Shown here: piece by piece, positions 55,735 to 64,000 of the stretch
Numbering within the stretch: the stretch's first letter is position 1
How the letters are laid out: each line of letters opens with the position of its first letter
Source of the DNA: Thalassobius sp. I31.1
GTDB lineage: Bacteria > Pseudomonadota > Alphaproteobacteria > Rhodobacterales > Rhodobacteraceae
Assembly (NCBI RefSeq): GCF_003031585.1
Contig: NZ_PWAA01000011.1
Location: 349,501-413,500, forward strand
Direction of reading: 5' to 3'
Length of the DNA: 64,000 bases
Translations under genes and position numbers: made by a program
Notes under the pieces: model-generated
The model's input: the letters and a program-made list of their open reading frames with translations, nothing else
Database searches by the model: none
What the model was told of the DNA's origin: nothing

Positions 55735-55811
55735 GGGCTTGTAGCTCAGTTGGTTAGAGCAGAGCGCTCATAACGCTTTGGTCGTAGGTTCGAGTCCTAC
55801 CGGGCCTACCA
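55735..55811 (+). tRNA. tRNA with CAU anticodon, probably tRNA-Ile2
   Basis: The full cloverleaf of 77 bases includes encoded CCA. The anticodon stem-loop is GAGCG-CTCATAA-CGCTT with anticodon CAU, and the T-arm is GTAGG-TTCGAGT-CCTAC. The first acceptor pair is G-U. The anticodon arm and variable loop (CTCATAA, then GGTCG) resemble E. coli ileX, whose C34 is changed to lysidine to read AUA, more than an elongator tRNA-Met; which of the two is not certain from sequence. Confidence 0.9.
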
Positions 55812-56313
55812 CAATTGACAATTTTATCAATAAAAACAACGGGAACCTGTTCCACAGATCACTTCCTCGACACATTAAACTTCAATGACTTACAAGTACC
55901 CTTTCCCACGAACTGTCGATTGATTCATCTGCGCCACGCTTAAAACCTTCACTGAAATTTGGCTTCCCCATAACAGGCTCCTTGCCTCAGAGTTAGGGAA
56001 GAAAGTGTCTGAAACATTAGGGGCTAATCAACCATCCGCTGAATGGTTACCCCTTCTGCGTCCGTGATTGGTGTTGGTTGTTTTACAGTCATAACAGGAT
56101 TCGTTCCGCTATCGCTGCCCCCCTGCGAGAATGGCCACGGATCTCAGCAAAACGAACCGATTCACGCGTAAAACGGTTGCCGGATGGAGGGGCCTCAACC
56201 ACAGCATATAGTCATCCGAAGTTGAGTGCATACAGAGCAAGATTTTAGCTTGACCCGAAATTATTGGTCTGGATAGACGAACTAAGTTGCAAAGTGCAAA
56301 TGTGGAGTCAAAA
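55812..56313. other. Gene-poor stretch after the tRNA
   Basis: No intact gene. On the minus strand a start-less frame around 56100-56195 reads RFTRESVRFAEIRGHSRR and GAAIAERILL-stop, which looks like a fragment of a real but unrecognised protein. The patch is less GC-rich than its surroundings and lies directly behind a tRNA, so an old integration is possible. Confidence 0.35.
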
Positions 56314-57636
56314 GTGCCAGAGTTTCATTACGCCCTCTTTAAAGCAAGCGATGTAACTGTCGTCACGTCGCCTGCCCTGAACCTTGTCACACTGAATGGT
56401 ATGTCTGGTACCTTCGGAAGCGGTGGGGTCGCAGCAGAGATTGTTGTAACCGATGATGACATCTATTTGGGCAACAACCAATACAGCTCTATTGGAACGG
56501 GATCCGTTGTCGACAGTACGCCCTATACAATGTCGAACACGGATGGGACGCTTGGATTTTCTGGTGATGAGCGCCTGCAGTTCAACACGATGATCCGCAC
56601 GTATAATGCAACTCCTGTTACGGCTACTAATCTTTACACAAATGCTTATGTCACACCAGAAGCCAGCGCATCGCAGACAAAAGAGTCTTATGGTGCGAGT
56701 TTTGGTGTCCCTTCGACACCTTCTGGCGCAGGGGTCGGTCGTTCCGTCTATGGTATCGCTTTTAACGCTAATGGCCCGGAAGGGACGACCAGTTGGGCTA
56801 TGCACCAGGTTCGCATCACAAGTGCGACCAATGGTACATCTGAAACATATTGGATGGTCGCTCCTACCTCGGCAGATCAGTCTTTGTCTGATCTGACATC
56901 TGCGACCTCTTTTTCCAGCGTGAGCTATGGAGGAATGTCCCTTGTCGCTCCGGCTGCGCATCCTCTCGGACTTCGAACAGGTGGACGTGCGAACTGGAGC
57001 GGTTCAGGCGAGTCCTTCGTCTGTTTCTCAAAAGGCACAATGCTCAGCACAGAGAATGTATCCATCCCTGTTGAGGAGGTGCGCGCGGGCACCTTGCTGA
57101 TGACGAAAGATAATGGATTGCAACCAGTGCGTTGGATCAGATCGCGGACGGTTGCCGTGGATGACAAGACAGCGCCAATATGCATCAGCGCCGATGCCCT
57201 GGGTACGGGGTTCCCAAAACGCGACTTGCGGGTCTCTCTCCAACACCGGATGATTGTCAGATCGAAGATAGCCATGCGCATGTTTGCACAGTCAGAAGTT
57301 CTGGTCGCCGCCGGGAAACTTACGGATCTTCCCGGGATTTATGTGGATAAATCAGAACCTGAGGTGGAATATTTCCATGTCCTTCTGGACCGCCACGACA
57401 TAATCTTTGCTGAGGGTTCAGAAACAGAAAGTCTGTTTACAGGTGCTCATGCTTTGGACATGCTCTCACCCGAATATTATAATGAGGTGATGACGCTGTT
57501 TCCTGAGCTGTCCGATCTTGATTTCAAGCCCGAGCCAGGTCGCTACATCCCGACGATCCGGCAGCAAAAGCGGCTTATTGAACGACATCTCCAGAACAAT
57601 CGCCCCTTACAAATCCCTCAGCAGGAAGCGATGTAA
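56314..57636 (+). CDS. Hint domain-containing protein
   Basis: This 440-residue protein has an N-terminal beta-rich half with Ser, Thr and Gly repeats, then a Hint (hedgehog/intein-like) domain starting at FVCFSKGTMLST with PVEEVRAGTLLMTKDNG and PVRWIRSRTV. It continues LRVSLQHRMIV and EVEYFHVLLDRHDIIFAEG. The start is GTG at 56314 with GGAG six bases upstream. Rhodobacterales carry many such proteins, thought to be exported adhesin or self-processing proteins; no signal peptide is visible, as usual for type I secretion. The pseudogene at 29.7-30.5 kb is a relative. Confidence 0.85.
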   Translation: MPEFHYALFKASDVTVVTSPALNLVTLNGMSGTFGSGGVAAEIVVTDDDIYLGNNQYSSIGTGSVVDSTPYTMSNTDGTLGFSGDERLQFNTMIRTYNATPVTATNLYTNAYVTPEASASQTKESYGASFGVPSTPSGAGVGRSVYGIAFNANGPEGTTSWAMHQVRITSATNGTSETYWMVAPTSADQSLSDLTSATSFSSVSYGGMSLVAPAAHPLGLRTGGRANWSGSGESFVCFSKGTMLSTENVSIPVEEVRAGTLLMTKDNGLQPVRWIRSRTVAVDDKTAPICISADALGTGFPKRDLRVSLQHRMIVRSKIAMRMFAQSEVLVAAGKLTDLPGIYVDKSEPEVEYFHVLLDRHDIIFAEGSETESLFTGAHALDMLSPEYYNEVMTLFPELSDLDFKPEPGRYIPTIRQQKRLIERHLQNNRPLQIPQQEAM

Positions 57637-57757
57637 ATTCAGGTGTGGCATTGTTAAAGTTACCCCCGACTATGACGAACAGGGTAACATTATCCAACGC
57701 GGTGAGGACAGGGAGCGATTGAAGACAGTCGCGATGGATTTAACCCAACTTATGTAG
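57637..57757 (+). pseudogene. C-terminal remnant of an unidentified gene
   Basis: From about 57644 a frame reads KVTPDYDEQGNIIQRGEDRE and RLKTVAMDLTQLM-stop, with protein-like composition, but it overlaps the Hint gene end in another frame and has no own start. It is probably the tail of a lost gene. Confidence 0.35.
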
Positions 57758-58193
57758 ATGCCTACGTTGGGGGACACAAAGGTTTCACCACCTGTGTGGA
57801 GGCTTTCCCCAAATCAACTGTTCTCTTGACATGAAGAATTTTCCGGCACCCCCCAACAATACCGACAAGTTCATGCCATTTTCGCAGCAGTGGAAACGAT
57901 CAGCCCTGACAGGGAAAACGAACCGATCCTCCATGGCCCGCGCCAGCCGGTAGAATCGGTAAAAACCTTTCCAACCAAATGCTTAAACATCTGAAATCTC
58001 GACAACTTAAGATTGTTGGGCATTGGGAATTCACCCAAAAAGTAGCAATTTTGACAGAATTTGTTGCTATTCGGGCACCATTTAACGGAAGGCGACGTCT
58101 TCGCGTTGTCACTCATAATATTTACGTGCAAAATAGTAATGTAACTGACGTAAAGTAATCTAACTGACGTTCAGTCTCCGAGGTAGATTAGTA
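57758..58193. other. Intergenic stretch
   Basis: No supported gene. A direct repeat TAACTGACGT occurs at 58142-58151 and 58161-58170 (19-base period) just upstream of the small periplasmic gene, and may be a regulator site. A minus-strand 86-codon frame at 57871-58131 lacks a ribosome site and protein-like features. Confidence 0.4.
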
Positions 58194-58517
58194 ATGAATC
58201 TGATTAAACAAATCGCCGCTGTCACCATTATGAGCGCAACTGCCGCTCTGGCAGGTAATCTTGAAACAGTACGCATCGAACCAGAAGTGTCCCGCTTCGA
58301 CCCGATCACTCAGATCGAACCAAGCTGCGTTGCCTACATTCCGAACGTTGTCCTCTGGGATCATGGCACCAATCATTTTGTGACAGGCATTCAGGATCTG
58401 ACCAATCTTGATCGTCGCACTGCCGGCTCTATCGCGCGTCAGTATTGCCGGGCTATTCGCCTGAATTACCCGGACCCGCTTGGCGAACTGCACGCAAGTA
58501 TCGAGCAGTTCATGTAA
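58194..58517 (+). CDS. Small periplasmic protein
   Basis: This 107-residue protein starts with a signal peptide (MNLIKQIAAVTIMSATAALA, cleavage before GNLET) and has two cysteines (C45 and one near residue 84) that could pair. No family is recognised. A GAGGTAG site precedes the ATG. A terminator follows (58550-58575). Confidence 0.75.
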   Translation: MNLIKQIAAVTIMSATAALAGNLETVRIEPEVSRFDPITQIEPSCVAYIPNVVLWDHGTNHFVTGIQDLTNLDRRTAGSIARQYCRAIRLNYPDPLGELHASIEQFM

Positions 58518-58549
58518 CTGCGGCAGCAACATTTCTGCTAAATCCCCAG

Positions 58550-58575
58550 AGCCGGCGTATACACGTCGGCTTTTG
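58550..58575 (+). terminator. Rho-independent terminator
   Basis: The stem AGCCGGCG/CGTCGGCT with a 6-base loop is followed by TTTTG, between the small periplasmic gene and the convergent monooxygenase. Confidence 0.75.
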
Positions 58576-58580
58576 TTGCT

Positions 58581-59774
58581 TCAGACTTCTGCCCCGTAAA
58601 GCCAGTCATAGCGTCGATAAAGCAGACCAGGGGCAAAACGCCCTGCCAGCCCGGCAGATCCGAAAGATATCCCCCTCATCAGGCTGCCTTGGCTGTGAAA
58701 CAGACGCAGATTGGCAGCTGATACTTCCTGCACTTTCGTTGCGCGTTGTATTCGCGTCTGAAAATAGCGATGCCCCGCTGCGATAACGTCGCCACCCTGC
58801 CCCAGCACACGTGCCAGAACCACGGCATCTTCGAACGCCGCAACCGCCCCCTGCGCCATGGAAGGCAGCATAGGGTGCGCAGCATCGCCCAGCAAAACAA
58901 CACGGCCGTCAGACCAGCGCGGCAGCGGTGCACGGCCATAAAGCGGCCAACGGAACATATTTCCGGCTTCCTGAATGATCTTTGTAATCACCGGCGACCA
59001 GTTGCCAAAATCGCGCATCGCCTCTGCCTGTGTACCCGCCTGCCGCCAGCCATCGCGCCCGGGCTGATCATCGTGCAACGGGTTTTCTGTTTCCACGATA
59101 CCAACAAAGTTAATCAGTGCGCCCTTCCGCATCCGGGTGGTCACAGCATGTTTGCCTTCCCCGGCCCAGATACATCCAGTCGACGGCAGCACAAATTCCC
59201 CAAGACATTCCGCAGGCACAACAGCGCGCCAGGCCGTGTTGCCCGTATAAACCGGCGCGTCGCCACCAAACATCTGATTGCGCAGGCGTGAACGCACCCC
59301 ATCCGCGGCGACCAGAAGATCTGCAGACAACTCGGTCCCATCGGTCAGCTGCGCGGTAACCTGATCGGCGTTCTGGTCATAGCCGGCAACCTGCGCCCCT
59401 GTGGTCAGGGCACCTGGTGCAAGAATTTCCAGGCGCGCCCGCAGGGCTTCAATCAGATCCGGGCGATACACCTGAAGATGTCGTGCGCCCCACCGCTGTG
59501 TGGCCACATCTTTCATTCTCAGTGAGAACACCTGCCGGCCCGTAGACCCCATCCGCATTTCAATCGCATCCGGTTCAAAGACCGCAGGTTCAAGCCCCGG
59601 CATAACACCAAGTTTATCAAGGATTTTTATGCCATTTGACGAAATCTGAACCCCTGCCCCGACCTCACCAATCTCTGGTGCCTGTTCCAGCACACGCACC
59701 TTATGCCCACCCTCAGTCAGAGCGATCGCGGCACAAAGCCCGCCAATTCCGCCACCTGCAATGATGATCTTCAT
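58581..59774 (-). CDS. FAD-dependent monooxygenase (salicylate hydroxylase-like)
   Basis: This 397-residue class A flavoprotein hydroxylase has the Rossmann motif IIIAGGGIGGLCAAIALTEGG, the DG motif LVAADGVRSRLRNQMFG, and the GD motif VVLLGDAAHPMLPSMAQGA. The aromatic substrate is unknown; the sequence resembles salicylate or 3-hydroxybenzoate 6-hydroxylases. The ATG at 59774 is the family start. Confidence 0.92.
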   Translation of the reverse strand: MKIIIAGGGIGGLCAAIALTEGGHKVRVLEQAPEIGEVGAGVQISSNGIKILDKLGVMPGLEPAVFEPDAIEMRMGSTGRQVFSLRMKDVATQRWGARHLQVYRPDLIEALRARLEILAPGALTTGAQVAGYDQNADQVTAQLTDGTELSADLLVAADGVRSRLRNQMFGGDAPVYTGNTAWRAVVPAECLGEFVLPSTGCIWAGEGKHAVTTRMRKGALINFVGIVETENPLHDDQPGRDGWRQAGTQAEAMRDFGNWSPVITKIIQEAGNMFRWPLYGRAPLPRWSDGRVVLLGDAAHPMLPSMAQGAVAAFEDAVVLARVLGQGGDVIAAGHRYFQTRIQRATKVQEVSAANLRLFHSQGSLMRGISFGSAGLAGRFAPGLLYRRYDWLYGAEV

Positions 59775-59872
59775 TGTTCTGTCCCTTATTCTGCAGGCAT
59801 GCGCCTGTTTCCACACATTCTGCCAGTCCGGAACAAAGGTAAAGCGGACGAATTGCAGCAGCTGGGCCTGTG

Positions 59873-61234
59873 TCAGCGTGCGACGATCAGATCCACCTTC
59901 AAGCCGCCAAGCGCCGGGCTTTCCCCAAGGCGCAGACTGCCGCCATGGGTGCGCGCGATATCAAAAGCAATCGCAAGGCCCAGCCCGGTTCCGGCACTTG
60001 ATTTATTCTGATTGCGTGAAGGTTCCAGGCGGACAAAAGGTTTCACCGCTTCAGCACGATCTTCGCGTGCAATGCCCGGCCCGTTGTCTTCCACCCGGAA
60101 CACAAAACTGCGGTCATGCATTAACAGCGCAACGCGCACCTTACTGCCATAACGCAAACCATTGCCAATCAGATTATCCAGTGCCCGCGCAATCGCCTGC
60201 GGTCGCAGCGACGTCAACGGCACATGATCCGGCAAAGTCATTTTCACATCAGCCCCGTTGCGGCGCGCCTTTTCAACCGAGTCCCGCACAATTGCCACGG
60301 GGTCACATTCTGCAATCTCATCAGCCGCATCGCCACGCGCAAAATTCAGGAAGCTGTCAATCAAACGTTCCATATCGGCAATATCGTCCTGCATCGCCCC
60401 GGCTTCTTCCTCATCTTCCATCATTGAAAGCGAAAGCTTCAACCGGGTAATCGGCGTGCGCAGATCATGGCTGACGCCCGACAGCATCATGGTGCGCTGT
60501 TCAATCTGGCGTTCAATTCTTGACCGCATCGCCAGAAAAGCACCACCTGCGGCCCTGACCTCTGTTGCACCGCGCGGCGTATATTCCTTCCACTGCCCCT
60601 TGCCGAAAGCCTCTGAGGCTTCGGCAAGCTTTTTGATCGGGCGCATCTGGTTGCGCAGGAAAATATAAGCAACCACCGTCATCAGAAGGCTGGTAAACAT
60701 CATCAGCACCAACAGCTGATGCGGGTTTCGGGCGGACACACGGGACCGCGGAAAGCGTACATTCAGCATTCCATGCCGGGTGGGCAAGGCAAACTGCACC
60801 TGGTTCTTATTGCTGCGCAGATCAACACCACCAATTTGTGGCAGACCTTCACGCAGACTGGCGATCACAATCGGTGCAGTCAGATCATAGAACACGCTTT
60901 GATCTGCGGCGTCGTGATGCCCCGGCTGAAATCCGGTTTCAAATTCCAGTGGCACTGAAACGGCCTGCAGAAACCGTTCAGCCCCGGAAATATTCCCCTG
61001 CGCATCCACCTGTTCCACCACCCAGGTCAGCTCCCGCAGTACATTCCCGGTCATCTGTACCGTAACGTCTTCGTAGTGCCGTTGAATAAAGACAATGGAC
61101 ACCACAAGCTGAATGGTGACAATCGGCATCACCAGGATCAACGCCGCACGGCCATACAGCGTGCGGGGCATCAGGTTTTTCAGCCGGGTTCTGACACCGG
61201 GAAGCACCCGGGCAAATATAGAAGACATACGCAT
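59873..61234 (-). CDS. Sensor histidine kinase, EnvZ-like
   Basis: This 453-residue kinase has two membrane helices (ALILVMPIVTIQLVVSIVFI, about 30-49, and LLVLMMFTSLLMTVVAYIFL, about 174-193) around a periplasmic domain, then a HAMP region. The H-box is SGVSHDLRTPITRLKLSLSMM. The N-box is ALDNLIGNGLRYG, with G-boxes VEDNGPGIA and AGTGLGLAIA. Sequence and H-box are of the EnvZ/RstB type. No response regulator is beside it in the window, so it is orphan here. The start is ATG at 61234 or 61228. Confidence 0.92.
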   Translation of the reverse strand: MRMSSIFARVLPGVRTRLKNLMPRTLYGRAALILVMPIVTIQLVVSIVFIQRHYEDVTVQMTGNVLRELTWVVEQVDAQGNISGAERFLQAVSVPLEFETGFQPGHHDAADQSVFYDLTAPIVIASLREGLPQIGGVDLRSNKNQVQFALPTRHGMLNVRFPRSRVSARNPHQLLVLMMFTSLLMTVVAYIFLRNQMRPIKKLAEASEAFGKGQWKEYTPRGATEVRAAGGAFLAMRSRIERQIEQRTMMLSGVSHDLRTPITRLKLSLSMMEDEEEAGAMQDDIADMERLIDSFLNFARGDAADEIAECDPVAIVRDSVEKARRNGADVKMTLPDHVPLTSLRPQAIARALDNLIGNGLRYGSKVRVALLMHDRSFVFRVEDNGPGIAREDRAEAVKPFVRLEPSRNQNKSSAGTGLGLAIAFDIARTHGGSLRLGESPALGGLKVDLIVAR

Positions 61235-61281
61235 GCCTCAGCTTAACCGCGTGAGGAAGCGGCGAAAAGGTGAGAATGCAC

Positions 61282-62181
61282 ATGAATACCCAGCCCCCCA
61301 CTGCCGGAGCCCTGACAGAATATGAACCGGGCGTGGCGATGGTGCTGGCCCCCAACGCGTCCCCGATGACATATTGGGGTACAAACACCTGGCTGATCGG
61401 CGAAAACCGTCTGGCTGTTCTGGACCCGGGGCCGATGGATCAGGCGCATCTCAGCGCCCTTATAAACGCCATCGATGGCCGGCCTGTTGATTATATCCTG
61501 GTCAGCCACGCCCATGTGGATCACTCCCCCCTTGCGCATCCCCTCGCGACAGAGGTTGGTGCACCGGTTCTGGCCTTTGGTCCTGCCACCCGCGGTCAGA
61601 AACCTCATATGCAGGCCCTTGCCGCAACCGGGCTGGCAGGTGGCGGCGAAGGGATCGACGCCGGTTTCAAACCCGACCGCACCCTGGAGGACGGCGAAAC
61701 CATCCTTGTGGATGGCAGGATGCTGACAGCCCTGCACACCCCCGGCCATATGTCGAACCATCTGTGTTTTGCTATGGAAGATATCCTGTTCTCGGCAGAT
61801 CACGTCATGGGGTGGGCGAGTTCTCTGGTTTCGCCACCTGATGGTGACCTGACCGAGTTCATGAAAAGCTGTGAGAAACTCGCCGCACGTCAGGATCGGA
61901 TTTACTACCCTGGCCATGGTGCCCCCGTGGAAAACCCCGCTGACCGCATCGCCTGGCTGCTGAATCACCGCCGTTCCCGCGAATCTCAGATTGTTGCGGC
62001 GCTCCGGGATGGTCCTGCCAGTGCCTCCACGCTTACAAAAAGAATCTATACCGACGTAAACCCTGCCCTTTTGCCTGCTGCCACGCGAAATGTGCTGGCC
62101 CATCTCATTGATCTGGTACAGCGCGGGCAGGCAAAACCGCTTGGCGACCTGGCCGCAGAGGTGAAATTTCAACTGATCTGA
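61282..62181 (+). CDS. MBL-fold metallo-hydrolase (LACTB2-like)
   Basis: This 299-residue protein has the metallo-beta-lactamase motif HAHVDHS, the following HTPGHMSNHLCF, an Asp in FSADHVMGW, and a C-terminal winged-helix-like part (PASASTLTKRIYTDVNPALLP). This two-part layout is that of LACTB2/RNase-like or thioesterase-like hydrolases. The ATG at 61282 gives the best spacing from AAGGTG; GTG 61270 and ATG 61276 are also in frame. Divergent from the kinase. Confidence 0.9.
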   Translation: MNTQPPTAGALTEYEPGVAMVLAPNASPMTYWGTNTWLIGENRLAVLDPGPMDQAHLSALINAIDGRPVDYILVSHAHVDHSPLAHPLATEVGAPVLAFGPATRGQKPHMQALAATGLAGGGEGIDAGFKPDRTLEDGETILVDGRMLTALHTPGHMSNHLCFAMEDILFSADHVMGWASSLVSPPDGDLTEFMKSCEKLAARQDRIYYPGHGAPVENPADRIAWLLNHRRSRESQIVAALRDGPASASTLTKRIYTDVNPALLPAATRNVLAHLIDLVQRGQAKPLGDLAAEVKFQLI

Positions 62182-62291
62182 TTATGACACCCCAGCAAGT
62201 GGTAGCTTAAAACCGAAGTGTAAAAAAAACTGCAAAAACTGCAAAAAGCCTCTGGACGCCACAAATCAGCACCGCTATATCACCCACATAT

Positions 62292-62366
62292 TCCGGCGTA
62301 GCTCAGCGGTAGAGCAGTTGACTGTTAATCAATTGGTCGTAGGTTCGATCCCTACCGCCGGAGCCA
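62292..62366 (+). tRNA. tRNA-Asn (GUU)
   Basis: Full 75-base cloverleaf with encoded CCA: acceptor TCCGGCG/CGCCGGA, anticodon loop CTGTTAA with anticodon GTT, T-arm GTAGG-TTCGATC-CCTAC. The adjoining integrase makes its 3' end a likely attachment site. Confidence 0.97.
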
Positions 62367-62394
62367 ATCACACCGCAAGGCGTTGATTGCAAAC

Positions 62395-62430
62395 AAAAAT
62401 CCCGCTCCGATAAATCGGGCGGGATTTTTT
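62395..62430. terminator. Terminator downstream of tRNA-Asn
   Basis: The long symmetric hairpin AAAAATCCCGC ... GCGGGATTTTTT has a CCGATAAATCGG interior and ends in a T-run on either strand. Confidence 0.85.
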
Positions 62431-62431
62431 G

Positions 62432-62463
62432 TTGCACAAAGCTTTGCACAAAAGCTTGCACAG
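62432..62463 (+). repeat. Three imperfect direct repeats between tRNA-Asn and integrase
   Basis: TTGCACAAAGC, TTTGCACAAAAGC and TTGCACAG follow one another directly, just before the integrase gene. Such short direct repeats next to an attachment site are typical of integrase arm-type or excisionase sites; this is inferred. Confidence 0.55.
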
Positions 62464-62509
62464 AACTCCTGACCCATTGCCCGGCACCTCCCAACCAAAG
62501 GAGGCGCAT

Positions 62510-63928
62510 TTGGCCATTTCACAACCCCATCTCGAACTACGAAAAACCGGTTTCTACTGGCGCAGGCGCGTGCCTGCCCGGCTATCAAGCCGGTTCAAAC
62601 CTGCATTTTTCTGTTTTCCCCTGCGAACTCACGTCCCCCGCGAGGCCGCAGAGCTTGCCCGTCGACTGACGACGATCAGCGAGCTCTGCTTCAACGCGGA
62701 GACAGATGTGCATCCCGAGATCATGACATCCCTTTTAACCGGATACGCTCGGTTCGAAATCGAGGCGTTCGATCACCTGCGCGCCCTGACCGGGCCGCGC
62801 ACCCGGCAGGCCGCCGAGGCTGCGCTGGAAATCGAGGCAGCCGCCAGGGCTTCCCTCAGGGATGCCATTTTCCTTTGCGATCATGCTGCGTCACTCTCCC
62901 CGATCGGGGATACGGCACGCCGACTTGGTATCGAGATTGACGAAGACGATGAAGATTTTCCGATCCTCATGACCAAAATGCTGCGGCTGATGATCGAGAT
63001 CAGTGATGAAAAAGACCGCCGAGCTCGAGGGATTTTTTCTGACACCCAGCCCTATCTGCAGATGGCGCTTCAAGCTCCTCTGCCTGCCCAGCCCCCTCAA
63101 CCTTTGCAATCTCCCGTCGCCGCGGTCCCAGCCTACGTTCAGCGGCAGGACGTAGCCCAAGAAACGCCTTCGCAAACCAGTCCCTTTCAGGCGGAGTTTG
63201 TTCCCGAATTCAACGAGCCTCCCGAAGCGGAGGAAAGACAGAAAGAAGAGGTGTTTTTTGAACGTGACGGGCTAAAGATTTCCGTAGAGACAGGAAACAA
63301 CCCGCCTGCGCGCGTTCTTGACGGAAGCGACGGCGGTGTGCTCGACCTTTGGGATTCCTGGTTTGAATACAAGAAGAAAGGCATGCGGCGGGAAGGCTCT
63401 TATACCTACGAGGATGATAAGCTTGCCGAGAAATTCAAGAAAGATGCTGGCACCGTTCAGTCCACCCGAAAAATCATTTCCGACATGATCGGAAACAAAC
63501 CGATCCACCACGTCACCGATGAGGAATGGACGGCCTTCAACAACCTGCTGTTCAAGCTCCCGAATAATCACGGCAAATCACCCTTGGACAAGGAGCAGAA
63601 CTGCTTCGAGATCATTGAACGTGAACAAAAAAAGAAGGCCCGTGAACGGCGCAAAGCAGAGATCAAAATCCAAAAGGAGCGGATTGGCAAAGATGAAGCC
63701 GAAGCCCTTCGAGAAAAGGCCAGTTTCAAAACAATCGCCCCCCGCACCGTGCAACGCCACCAGGGAAATTTGAGATCCGCCTTGAACCACGCAGTGGATC
63801 TTGGGGTGATCTCCCACAATTCATTCAAGCCGTTTGTGCTGAGTGAAAAGGCGATCGATGAGTTGCGTAATGCGCGACCGGAAACCACCCGCAGGCCAGC
63901 GACGCGTTTGAGTTCTTCCCAGGTGTGA
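62510..63928 (+). pseudogene. Tyrosine site-specific integrase, catalytic domain missing
   Basis: The 472 residues include the N-terminal DUF6538-type segment HLELRKTGFYWRRRVPARL, a middle region rich in Pro and Glu, and the core-binding (SAM-like) domain (WDSWFEYKKKGMRREGSYTY to ARPETTRR). The catalytic domain with R-H-x-x-R-Y is absent: the frame ends about 10 residues after RPETTR, just before IS-like sequence. The start is TTG at 62510 with AAGGAGG five bases upstream; the frame from 62429 lies in non-coding sequence. It lies 144 bases from tRNA-Asn in the same orientation, the position of a genomic-island integrase. Confidence 0.8.
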
Positions 63929-64000
63929 ATTGGCATGCAAAAGTGACCCACTTAGGTGGGTTATGATCATTTAAAATTGACCCACCTGTTTTGTTAACGT
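63929..64000. mobile_element. Probable IS end (IS21-like), truncated by the window
   Basis: Two related blocks, GCAAAAGTGACCCAC (63937-63951) and TTAAAATTGACCCAC (63971-63985), lie 34 bases apart, with the inverted repeat ACCCAC-TTAG-GTGGGT between. Multiple short terminal repeats ending in TGACCCAC are typical of IS21-family ends. The element continues beyond the window, so neither its transposase nor its exact left boundary can be seen. Confidence 0.5.

Noticed and set aside
57871..58131. 86-codon minus-strand frame
   Set aside because: No ribosome site, starts in a promoter-like region, and no recognisable protein features.
62221..62250. CTGCAAAAA direct repeat before tRNA-Asn as an att site or CRISPR-like element
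   Set aside because: Only two short A-rich copies; low-complexity sequence explains it.
1..64000. CRISPR array or known defence island
   Set aside because: No spaced palindromic repeat series and no cas, restriction-modification, CBASS, retron or toxin-antitoxin genes recognised in the window.

Overview
The window reads as chromosomal DNA of an alphaproteobacterium, most likely of the Rhodobacterales (Roseobacter-like). Signs are the order argC-ccmE-(endolysin-holin)-cobB-ccmF-ccmH-enoyl-CoA hydratase, a fused 1130-residue indolepyruvate:ferredoxin oxidoreductase, a LsrB/VtlR-type LysR regulator, tandem type I gap genes, Hint-domain proteins, and a GTTC-N7-GTTC LexA box upstream of uvrA. Most of it is ordinary core metabolism at fairly uniform composition. 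Four patches look accessory or decayed: the 6.5-7.1 kb orphan ORF, 24.6-25.1 kb, 55.8-58.2 kb, and the right end from the tRNA-Asn at 62.3 kb onward.

Left part (0-8.9 kb): cytochrome c maturation genes (ccmH, ccmF, ccmE), a class III sirtuin, an endolysin/holin pair that may be the lysis module of a gene transfer agent, argC, murI and an acyltransferase. At 9-14.4 kb lie the indolepyruvate oxidoreductase, a divergent LysR regulator, glutaredoxin 3 and an AhpD-like protein, followed by a candidate small RNA with an anti-Shine-Dalgarno motif. At 14.8-22.2 kb lie a large secreted protein of unknown role, purL with a coupled Cys-rich protein, bolA-grxD (iron-sulfur homeostasis), a DksA-like protein, a TfoX C-terminal protein, and zapA with a coiled-coil partner.

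Middle (22.5-44.6 kb): transketolase and two gap genes (central carbon), each gap gene preceded by a TGTTA-type palindrome, with an unlisted 47-codon membrane protein between them. Next come coaD, a 2-oxoglutarate oxygenase, a CBS protein, and a LysR regulator divergent from mmsA. mmsA and the downstream acyl-CoA dehydrogenase / 3-hydroxyisobutyryl-CoA hydrolase / mmsB operon together make the distal valine degradation pathway. MmgE/PrpD and uvrA follow.

Right part (44.8-64 kb): an outer-membrane barrel, a rhodanese, lpdA with its own palindromic operator, DUF924, an MFS carrier, queA, an 8-bp tandem repeat (ten perfect copies), rnd, purM-purN, a sterol-desaturase family enzyme, a CAU-anticodon tRNA, a Hint protein in a patch of gene fragments, an FAD monooxygenase, an orphan EnvZ-like kinase and an MBL-fold hydrolase. 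The window ends in a tRNA-Asn with an adjoining integrase that lacks its catalytic domain and runs into what looks like an IS21-type end.

No completely new defence or mobile system could be demonstrated. The best leads are the octamer repeat between rnd and queA, the candidate sRNA near the LsrB-like regulator, the two gap genes with different cofactor-site residues, the lysis pair, and the tRNA-Asn integration boundary.
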